DNA of 6,129 nucleotides from Oscillospiraceae bacterium (lineage in GTDB: Bacteria; Bacillota; Clostridia; Oscillospirales; Ruminococcaceae). The notes beneath the pieces were generated by a model. The model ran no database searches and had not been told where the DNA came from. It saw only the letters and a program-made list of their open reading frames with translations. Both the position numbers and the translations under genes were made by a program. Below, piece by piece: positions 1 to 4,845 of this stretch. The DNA lies in contig DLVP01000110.1 in the NCBI GenBank assembly GCA_003445125.1, positions 1 to 6,129 of the forward strand. The letters run 5' to 3'. Within the stretch, counting starts at the first letter, position 1; the number at the start of each line of letters is the position of its first letter.

Positions 1-433
1 GCATCTGCTGTTCGCCGCCCGACAAGGTCCCCGCCACCTGTTTTTTACGTTCTTCCAGGCGGGGGAAGATTTCATACACACGCTCAATATCTTCTTTGAT
101 GGCTTTTTTATCTTTTTGGATGTAGGCACCCAACAGAATATTTTCATACACGGTGAGTTCCTGGAAAATACGGCGTCCCTCGGGAACCTGTGTCATGCCC
201 ATATGCACGATTTTGTGCGGAGGCACATGGTTAATCTGCTGTCCCATATAGGTGACCGTTCCGGAGGTGACGGGGATCAGTCCCATGATGCTGTGCATTG
301 CCGTCGTTTTTCCCGCGCCGTTAGCACCGATGAGGGTGACGATTTCGCCTTCATTGACTTCAAAATTGATTCCCTTCAGTGCCTGAATCACGCCGTAGTA
401 CACATTGAGATCCTTGACTTCCAGCATTGCCAT
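1..433 (-). CDS. livF: LivF, branched-chain amino acid ABC transporter ATP-binding protein (3' end outside window)
   Basis: One of the two cytoplasmic ATPases that power Liv-type amino acid uptake. Only the first 144 residues are present; the frame is open to the window edge and breaks off just after the ABC signature, so Walker B and the H-loop lie outside. Visible motifs: Walker A GANGAGKTT at residues 36-44, the Q-loop glutamine in TQVPEGRR (about 82), and the signature LSGGEQQ at 137-143. The N-terminus (LEVKDLNVYYG, then IQALKGI) is typical of LivF rather than LivG. The ATG at 433 is preceded by GAGG at 446-443 with a 9-nt gap; a second ATG at 427 is also well spaced from GAGGG at 441-437, so the start could be two codons later. 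It begins 11 nt after the livG stop and is the last visible gene of the operon. The family assignment is firm; substrate specificity cannot be read from the ATPase. Confidence 0.95.
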   Translation of the reverse strand, partial: MAMLEVKDLNVYYGVIQALKGINFEVNEGEIVTLIGANGAGKTTAMHSIMGLIPVTSGTVTYMGQQINHVPPHKIVHMGMTQVPEGRRIFQELTVYENILLGAYIQKDKKAIKEDIERVYEIFPRLEERKKQVAGTLSGGEQQM

Positions 434-444
434 ATTCCCTCACC

Positions 445-1215
445 TCACTTTCCGATATACGCGCGGATTACTTCGGGATCGTTGAGCGCATCTTCGACTT
501 TTCCCTGTACCAGCACCGTGCCGAAGTTCAATACCGTGATCTCATCGCAAAGACCGGACACGAATTTCAGATCGTGCTCAATCAACAGAATAGTCATATC
601 AAACTCGTCACGAATGAAGCGTACCGTTTCCATCAGTTCTTCCGTTTCGTTCGGGTTCATGCCTGCCGCCGGTTCATCCAGAAGCAGCAGCTTCGGGTTG
701 GTCGCCAAAGCACGGGCAATTTCCAGTTTGCGCTGTTTGCCGTAGGGCAGGTTGCACGCAAGGTTATTGCGTTCCTCCTCCAAGCCGAACACGCGCAGAA
801 GTTCTTTGGCGCGGTTGCGCATAGCGGTTTCATTTTCAAAGTGCCGCGGGAGACGGAACATACTTTCCGTAACTGTGCAATGATACTGCGGCTGGTTATG
901 CAATCCGACCATAACGTTTCGAATCACACTCATATTATTGAACAATCGGATGTTCTGAAAGGTACGGGCGATTCCTTTTTTATTGATCTCCTGCTGGTTC
1001 TTCCCGGTCAGATCCTCCCCATCGAGGAAGAAATTTCCCGTTGTCGGCTGATAAACACCGGTCAAAAGGTTGAAAACCGTGGTTTTTCCGGCGCCGTTCG
1101 GTCCGATCAGTCCGTAAAGCTGATTTTTTTTGATTTTCAGGTTGATATTCTGTGCCGCTTTCAGACCGCCGAAAGAGATGCCGAGGTCTTTTGTTTCCAA
1201 CATATATTCGCTCAT
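445..1215 (-). CDS. livG: LivG, branched-chain amino acid ABC transporter ATP-binding protein
   Basis: Second ATPase of the transporter, 256 residues, the usual length for LivG, and complete. Motifs in order: Walker A GPNGAGKTT at 38-46, Q-loop glutamine Q87 in RTFQNIRLF, signature LPYGKQRKLEIARAL at 156-170, Walker B LLLLDEP with D180 and E181, and H-loop H214 in LLIEHDL. The LPYGKQRKLE form of the signature and the PAAGMNPNE D-loop region are characteristic of the LivG branch, which usually reads LSYGQQRRLE. All catalytic positions are intact. The start ATG (1215-1213) overlaps the livM stop in an ATGA junction, indicating translational coupling; the sequence GAGGAGAAG just inside the livM end supplies the ribosome binding site. 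It should pair with LivF as a heterodimer under the LivH and LivM permeases. Confidence 0.97.
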   Translation of the reverse strand: MSEYMLETKDLGISFGGLKAAQNINLKIKKNQLYGLIGPNGAGKTTVFNLLTGVYQPTTGNFFLDGEDLTGKNQQEINKKGIARTFQNIRLFNNMSVIRNVMVGLHNQPQYHCTVTESMFRLPRHFENETAMRNRAKELLRVFGLEEERNNLACNLPYGKQRKLEIARALATNPKLLLLDEPAAGMNPNETEELMETVRFIRDEFDMTILLIEHDLKFVSGLCDEITVLNFGTVLVQGKVEDALNDPEVIRAYIGK

Positions 1216-2366
1216 CGGTCTTCTCCTCCCTTCTGCGGTTTATCCGGTTCAAAAGTATCATCCGCTGTAATATCCGTGGACAGCACGGCGTCCATTTTGA
1301 TCTTCGTGGGAATCTGTGTCCAGTTGGCTTTATCGTCTTTAATCACTTCCGGACGTGTGCCTTTCTTCTTCAGTTTCGAGAAATCCAACAGTCTGAACAC
1401 CTTTTCGCGCAAGCCCTTGAACATCGGCGCATTGTTGAACATAACCATAACGATCAGGATCAGCGCATAGATCAGATACTTGATTGCCGCCAGGTCTCCG
1501 CCGAGAGCGGTCAGCTTGACGTTAATGAAGGTGAGGAGCGCTGCGGCAATCATCGAACCGCTGATATTGCCCATGCCGCCGAGCACGACCATAACCAGAA
1601 TTTCAATGGAATAGTTATAATCAAAGGCTTTATAGCTGATCGGATTCACGCTGGCACCGTACAGTACGCCGGCAATACCCGCGAAGAATGCCGCGACTAC
1701 AAAAATCAGCAGCTTATAATAAGTAACATTGATGCCCATGGCACGTGCGGCAATTTCATTGTCACGAATTGCCGTTACTGCACGTCCGTGCTTACTGCGA
1801 ATCAGATTCTGCGAAATAAAGAGCGTAAACAAAACGACAAGGAAGGCTACAATAAACAGCGATTTTCCGTACTGAATACTCGACGAGTTCAATCCGATAG
1901 CACCGCCGAAGATCGGGATGTTTTTAAACACAGTACGAACGATTTCGCCGAATGCCAACGTCACAATTGCCAAATAGTCGCCCTTTAGGCGCAGCGCAGG
2001 TAAGCCGATGATCAGTCCGAACACGGCAGCAAGCAGTCCGCCGACCAGCATGGAAAGGAGAAGCACTACGGTTTTATTCGGAATTACCGCCGACAGTTGA
2101 ATGCCCACATAGCTTCCGAGATAAGCGCCGACGCACATGAATCCCGCGTGTCCGAGGCTGAGCTCTCCCAAGAAACCAACCACAAGGTTCAGTGACACCG
2201 CCAGCACCATGCTGTATCCCGCCTGAAGAAGAAGCGACAGATCGGAACGTCTCAAAGCACCGATTTCATACAGAACCGTAAACAGAACCAGTGCCGCCGC
2301 CACCACGATGTAATCGATGTAATGCTTGAGCTTGAATGCCCTTTTAATATTTCCTAAATAAGACAT
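1212..2366 (-). CDS. livM: LivM, branched-chain amino acid ABC transporter permease
   Basis: Integral membrane permease of the BPD_transp_2 type, 384 residues. Conserved LivM blocks are visible: NLVVGFLGELSLGHAGFMCV at about 60-79, PALRLKGDYLAIVTLAFGEI at about 123-142, and the cytoplasmic coupling loop GRAVTAIRDNEIAARAMGIN at about 194-213, followed by hydrophobic segments up to about 310. The hydrophobic core ends near residue 310 in VMVMFNNAPMFKG, where many family members have a FRPxGL-type ending. It is followed by a charged, non-membrane tail of about 60 residues (roughly 325-384), rich in Lys, Asp and Glu, which makes the protein longer than most LivM proteins. The start at 2366 lies 3 nt after the livH TAA, with AGAAGG in the end of livH as ribosome binding site. 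The stop is UGA and overlaps the livG start. The function of the tail is unknown. Confidence 0.96.
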   Translation of the reverse strand: MSYLGNIKRAFKLKHYIDYIVVAAALVLFTVLYEIGALRRSDLSLLLQAGYSMVLAVSLNLVVGFLGELSLGHAGFMCVGAYLGSYVGIQLSAVIPNKTVVLLLSMLVGGLLAAVFGLIIGLPALRLKGDYLAIVTLAFGEIVRTVFKNIPIFGGAIGLNSSSIQYGKSLFIVAFLVVLFTLFISQNLIRSKHGRAVTAIRDNEIAARAMGINVTYYKLLIFVVAAFFAGIAGVLYGASVNPISYKAFDYNYSIEILVMVVLGGMGNISGSMIAAALLTFINVKLTALGGDLAAIKYLIYALILIVMVMFNNAPMFKGLREKVFRLLDFSKLKKKGTRPEVIKDDKANWTQIPTKIKMDAVLSTDITADDTFEPDKPQKGGEDR

Positions 2367-2369
2367 CGA

Positions 2370-3236
2370 TTACACCTTCTCTCTTTTCTTTTTGCCAAGA
2401 AAGCCGGTGGGCTTGACAAGCAAAATGAGAATCAGCACACTGAATTCAATGGCGGTGGTGAACTGTGCCACTGCCGGAATGCTCAAGCAGATTTTTTCGA
2501 TCAGTCAGAGAAGAATTCCTCCCAGCATTGCGCCGGGGATGGATCCGATACCGCCGATGACCGACGCGGTAAACGCCTTAATACCGGGCATGGAACCAAG
2601 TGTCGGCTCCAAGGTAGGAATCTGCATGATATAGAAGATGCTCGCAAACGTAGCTAAGCACGAGCCGATGGCAAACGTGATGGAAATGATCATATTCACA
2701 TTGATTCCCATCAGTTGTGCCGCACCTTTATCTTCGGATACGGCAAGCATTGCCCGACCGGTTTTCGTTTTATTGATAAAGAAAGTCAGAAGTGCCATGA
2801 TGACAACGGCTACCAACAACGTCAGAAGCGTAGATTTATTGATCTGTGTGTTTCCGATCGGAATACTGCCGAGATCAACCAGGGTAAACTGTATCGGAGT
2901 CGCGCCGAAAATGATCTGGGACAGGCTCTGGAGCAGATAGCTGACACCGATTGCCGTAATCAGAACCGCCAGCGGCGAAGCACTGCGCAGAGGTTTATAG
3001 GCAATTTTTTCGATCATTACTCCGAGCAGCGTACAAATGATGATCGTGACGACAATGCTTGCCCACAGATTTCCGGTCATCTGAACCGTGACAAACAGCG
3101 CATAAGCTCCTACCATGATCACGTCACCGTGAGCAAAGTTCAGCATTTTAGCCACACCATAAACCATCGTGTAACCGAGTGCAATCAGCGCATAAATGCT
3201 TCCGAGACTCAGTCCGTTTATAATCGTACTTAGCAT
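2370..3236 (-). pseudogene. livH: LivH, branched-chain amino acid ABC transporter permease, interrupted by one in-frame UGA
   Basis: First permease subunit of the transporter. The start is the ATG at 3236, preceded by GGAAGGA with good spacing; an upstream in-frame extension to 3320 has no ribosome binding site and runs into a hairpin, so it is rejected. The protein starts MLSTIINGLSLGSIYALIAL and contains GYTMVYGVAKMLNFAHGDV (about 21-39), the coupling loop GRAMLAVSEDKGAAQLMGIN (about 160-179) and GIKAFTASVIGGIGSIPGAM (about 218-237). At codon 244 (2507-2505) there is a UGA. The same frame then continues for 44 codons with unmistakable LivH sequence (LIEKICLSIPAVAQ, then LLVKPTGFLGKKKREKV) to a TAA at 2370. 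Read through, it would be 288 residues, a normal LivH length. The family has glycine at this position (E. coli LivH: GGLILGIAE), so one GGA to TGA change explains it. Without readthrough the last membrane helix is lost and the subunit is probably inactive. A sequencing error is possible. Confidence 0.93.
2505..2507 (-). other. In-frame UGA replacing a conserved glycine codon in livH
   Basis: The codon context on the transcript is CUC UGA CUG. UGA followed by C is known as a weak termination context, so some readthrough is conceivable. livM, livG and the glycosyltransferase gene in this window all end at UGA in sensible places, so UGA is a normal stop in this genome. Confidence 0.9.
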
Positions 3237-3274
3237 GTTGGCAGTCCTTCCATTTCTAAAGTTTAGCCGCAAAA

Positions 3275-3295
3275 CACAACGTCTTTGCAGTTGTG
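3275..3295 (-). promoter_or_regulatory. Weak second hairpin upstream of livH
   Basis: A 6-bp stem, CACAAC at 3275-3280 and GTTGTG at 3290-3295, with a 9-nt loop. On the transcript it is followed directly by UUUU, so it might act as a leaky terminator that lowers expression of livHMGF relative to livJ. The stem is short and the U-run is only four bases, so this is tentative. Confidence 0.3.
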
Positions 3296-3307
3296 CTCCA
3301 CATATGA

Positions 3308-3341
3308 GCATACAGGTCAAGCGCTCGCCCGACCTGTATGC
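3308..3341 (-). promoter_or_regulatory. Intercistronic hairpin between livJ and livH
   Basis: An 11-bp perfect inverted repeat, GCATACAGGTC at 3308-3318 and GACCTGTATGC at 3331-3341, with a 12-nt loop. It begins 10 nt after the livJ stop codon. No U-run follows on the transcript, so it is not a classical terminator. In transporter operons such hairpins after the binding-protein gene commonly protect the upstream mRNA from 3' exonucleases and so raise the amount of binding protein relative to the membrane subunits; that role is inferred here. A second, weaker hairpin follows at 3275-3295. Confidence 0.7.
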
Positions 3342-3351
3342 AAACCGTCAG

Positions 3352-4461
3352 TTATTTCGTAACGTCAACAATTACAGGCACTTTATTCGGCTCGCCGCCC
3401 TTGTTCCAGGTCATGGAACCGGTCACGCCATTGTAGGTAAAGCCATCGGTGATTGCTTTATACACGACTTCTGCCAAATCCGCTGCGGAAATGCTCGGAT
3501 CTTTGACATCGGCTTTCTTCATTGCCTCAAAGATTGCCATCACGGCATCATATCCGTCTGCGGCAAACTGATCGGGTGCTGCATTGTATTTTTCTTTATA
3601 AGCTTTGACAAAAGTGACAACCTTTTCATCGGTGCTGTTCACGTCAAAAGGTGTGATGTATTTGATGTCGTTGGTGATGTCTTTGCCTTTCACCTGATCG
3701 GCAACACCGTCCAGACCGTCGCAGCCGAACAGTACGGCATTGCAGCCGATCTTCTTGGCTTCCTGTGCAATCAAGCCTGCTTCGGTGTAATAAATCGGCA
3801 GGAAGATGACATCGCAATCCTTCAATGCCGCCACCTGCGTAGAGAAGTCACGTTTGGATTCGCTGTCGAACACTCTTGCGGTGTAGGTCTTGTTCAATTC
3901 CTTCATTTTCTCTTCAAACGCTGCGAAAATGCCACTGGAATAGTCATCGCTGGTATCGTAAATCACACCAATATTGTTGAACTGTGCTGCAAGGGTCTCA
4001 GCTGCAAGGTAACCCTGATCCGGATCGCCGAAGCAAACACGAAATGCATATTTGCCTTCCACAACCTTCGCCGTAGAAGCAGAGGGAGTCATAAAGAACA
4101 GATTGTCTGCTTTCGCTCTGTCAGCAAATGCCAGACAAGAGCCGGAAGTCACGCTGCCGATAGAGATCTGCATTCCCTCATCCATCAACTGGTCGTAAGC
4201 CGTACCGGCTTTTTCGGAATCCGCTTCATCATCTTTCAGATCAAATTTAAACTGATAACCGTTCAGTCCGCCCGCTTTATTGATTTCTTCAATTGCCAGC
4301 GTTGCACCGTTCTTCACGGAAATACCGTAAGAAGCTGCTCCGCCGGTCAGAGGACCTGTACCTCCGATAAAGAAAGTGTCGGATTTTCCGCCTTCTCCGC
4401 AAGACGCCAAGCATGCAGTCAACATACTTGCGGCAAGGACTGTCGCCATAAACTTTTTCAT
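3352..4461 (-). CDS. livJ: LivJ/LivK-type branched-chain amino acid-binding lipoprotein
   Basis: Extracellular substrate-binding protein of the transporter, type I periplasmic-binding fold (Peripla_BP_6), 369 residues. The ATG at 4461 is chosen because AGGAG (4475-4471) lies 9 nt upstream; an in-frame TTG at 4485 would put that site inside the gene. The N-terminus is a lipoprotein signal: MKKFMATVLAASMLTA, then two possible lipobox cysteines, C17 (LTAC) and C21 (LASC). C21, followed by a Gly/Ser linker (GEGGKSD), is the likelier anchor. The mature part opens with FFIGGTGPLTGGAASYG and then GATLAIEEINKAGGLNG, the classic start of this family. IGSVTSGSCLAFAD and FFMTPSAS follow as expected ligand-pocket regions. 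The gene is complete with a TAA stop. The family also includes binders of amides, urea and aromatic compounds, so the ligand is not fixed by sequence; the Val/Ile/Leu-rich leader upstream supports branched-chain amino acids. Confidence 0.93.
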   Translation of the reverse strand: MKKFMATVLAASMLTACLASCGEGGKSDTFFIGGTGPLTGGAASYGISVKNGATLAIEEINKAGGLNGYQFKFDLKDDEADSEKAGTAYDQLMDEGMQISIGSVTSGSCLAFADRAKADNLFFMTPSASTAKVVEGKYAFRVCFGDPDQGYLAAETLAAQFNNIGVIYDTSDDYSSGIFAAFEEKMKELNKTYTARVFDSESKRDFSTQVAALKDCDVIFLPIYYTEAGLIAQEAKKIGCNAVLFGCDGLDGVADQVKGKDITNDIKYITPFDVNSTDEKVVTFVKAYKEKYNAAPDQFAADGYDAVMAIFEAMKKADVKDPSISAADLAEVVYKAITDGFTYNGVTGSMTWNKGGEPNKVPVIVDVTK

Positions 4462-4478
4462 ACTTTTTCTCTCCTTTT

Positions 4479-4492
4479 TTGCCAAACGGCAA
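4479..4492 (-). promoter_or_regulatory. Small hairpin just upstream of the livJ ribosome binding site
   Basis: TTGCC at 4479-4483 and GGCAA at 4488-4492 form a 5-bp stem with a 4-nt loop, a few bases before the AGGAG of livJ. It lies between the leader terminator and the ribosome binding site. It could keep the 5' end of a processed livJ mRNA structured; no specific role is supported. Confidence 0.35.
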
Positions 4493-4498
4493 GAAATT

Positions 4499-4538
4499 AA
4501 AAATTAAAAAACGGCTTCGCCATGAGCGAAGCCGTTTT
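4499..4538 (-). terminator. Intrinsic terminator in the livJ leader (candidate attenuator)
   Basis: A 13-bp perfect stem, AAAACGGCTTCGC (4538-4526 on the transcript) and GCGAAGCCGTTTT (4520-4508), with a 5-nt loop. It is followed on the minus strand by TTTTTTAATTTTTAA. This is a textbook rho-independent terminator. It lies 12 nt after the stop codon of the leader peptide and about 45 nt before the livJ start. No promoter fits between it and livJ, so transcription of the liv operon must pass through it. In the plus direction the stem has only a four-T end, so it is much better oriented for the minus strand. Confidence 0.85.
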
Positions 4539-4571
4539 AAAAAACAAAAACTATCTTTCAAAACATTTCGC
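4526..4571 (-). promoter_or_regulatory. Candidate antiterminator pairing
   Basis: The leader-peptide codons 42-45 read GCGAAATGTTTT (4571-4560). This resembles the terminator 3' arm GCGAAGCCGTTTT and can pair with the terminator 5' arm AAAACGGCTTCGC (4538-4526): five pairs GCGAA/TTCGC, a small 2-by-3 internal loop, then five pairs GTTTT/AAAAC, closing a loop of about 21 nt. The pairing is mutually exclusive with the terminator. A ribosome that reaches the peptide stop codon would cover this strand and allow termination; a ribosome stalled in the Val/Ile/Leu-rich part (codons 3-33) would leave it free. The complementarity is seen directly; the switching is inferred. Confidence 0.5.
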
Positions 4572-4694
4572 TTTCAGGCGCTTTGAAAAGGATCCAATAA
4601 CTGCCAGTAGTACGACGGACAGAGCCACAATAATATCTACTGCGACTGCAACATCAATCATAATAATGTCTACCACATCCACAAATACCATCAT
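4551..4694 (-). CDS. Val/Ile/Leu-rich 47-residue peptide, candidate liv operon leader peptide
   Basis: A small reading frame with an excellent ribosome binding site (GGAGGAG at 4704-4698, 3 nt before the ATG), about 30 nt downstream of a good promoter. A second ATG immediately follows (4691). The 47 residues include 11 Val, 6 Ile and 4 Leu; 20 of the first 33 residues are branched-chain amino acids, as in VDVVDIIMIDVAVAVDII and VALSVVLLAVIG. All six Ile codons are ATT. Four Asp residues (6, 9, 14, 20) punctuate the first half. The C-terminus is basic (SKRLKAKCFER) and ends at TAG. The reading frame ends 12 nt before a strong terminator. Composition, position and the terminator-mimicking last codons point to an attenuation leader peptide for the transporter operon. 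The alternative is a small single-pass membrane protein: residues about 15-34 could form a helix followed by a positive cytoplasmic tail. I do not recognise a named family. Confidence 0.7.
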   Translation of the reverse strand: MMVFVDVVDIIMIDVAVAVDIIVALSVVLLAVIGSFSKRLKAKCFER

Positions 4695-4730
4695 GTGCTC
4701 CTCCGTTCTTTTGTTTTTCAGCTTGTAAAT

Positions 4731-4759
4731 ATTTTATACCTTTACATGGCTAAAGTCAA
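4731..4759 (-). promoter_or_regulatory. Sigma-A-type promoter of the liv leader and operon
   Basis: On the minus strand TTGACT (4759-4754) and TAAAAT (4736-4731) are separated by exactly 17 nt; each matches the consensus at five of six positions. The predicted start of transcription is an A near 4724, giving a 5' UTR of about 30 nt before the leader peptide. It is the only convincing promoter seen between the glycosyltransferase gene and livJ, so it should serve the leader and the whole liv operon. Confidence 0.7.
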
Positions 4760-4781
4760 TTGTCAGTTTCTCTATCGTTTC

Positions 4782-4803
4782 CAAAAAAACACCTGTTTTT
4801 TTG
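4782..4803 (-). terminator. A/T-rich inverted repeat, possible weak terminator of the glycosyltransferase gene
   Basis: A 9-bp perfect stem (CAAAAAAAC and GTTTTTTTG) with a 4-nt loop, about 40 nt after the glycosyltransferase stop and about 22 nt upstream of the liv -35 box. Each arm provides a seven-T run on one strand. The stem is nearly all A/T, so termination would be weak; it could instead act as A-tract or UP-element-like DNA for the liv promoter. Confidence 0.4.
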
Positions 4804-4845
4804 TTGAATAAGTACAAATCTCGACGAATTTCTCTTTTTTCGTGC

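Noticed and set aside
2505..2507. UGA recoded as glycine, as in the Gracilibacteria/SR1 genetic code, or as selenocysteine
   Set aside because: livM, livG and the glycosyltransferase gene end at UGA in correct positions, one of them in a stop-start overlap, so UGA is a stop here. The family has glycine, not cysteine, at the site, and no other in-frame UGA is seen in any gene.
3237..3320. N-terminal extension of LivH to 3320
   Set aside because: The extension has no ribosome binding site, is rich in Arg and Cys unlike any LivH N-terminus, and begins inside the intercistronic hairpin; the ATG at 3236 has a good site and the family-typical start.
3196..4500. Long plus-strand open frame opposite livJ
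   Set aside because: It is antisense to a clear binding-protein gene; its translation is rich in Cys, His, Phe and Arg without recognisable motifs, as expected for a shadow. The same applies to the other plus-strand frames opposite livF, livG, livM, livH and the glycosyltransferase.
4462..4724. T-box riboswitch in the livJ leader
   Set aside because: The leader is mostly occupied by a translated frame, and neither a recognisable T-box sequence (GGTGG..ACCGCG type) nor the long specifier-loop stem is present before the terminator.
4522..4728. Plus-strand 68-residue frame across the leader
   Set aside because: It starts in the terminator loop, has no ribosome binding site of its own, and its Ser/Thr/Ile-rich sequence is the complement of the Val/Ile/Asp codons of the minus-strand peptide.
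4754..4780. CodY-type operator near the liv promoter
   Set aside because: The sequence AATTGTCAGTTTC near the -35 region shares only the first few bases with the AATTTTCWGAAAATT consensus; the second half does not match.
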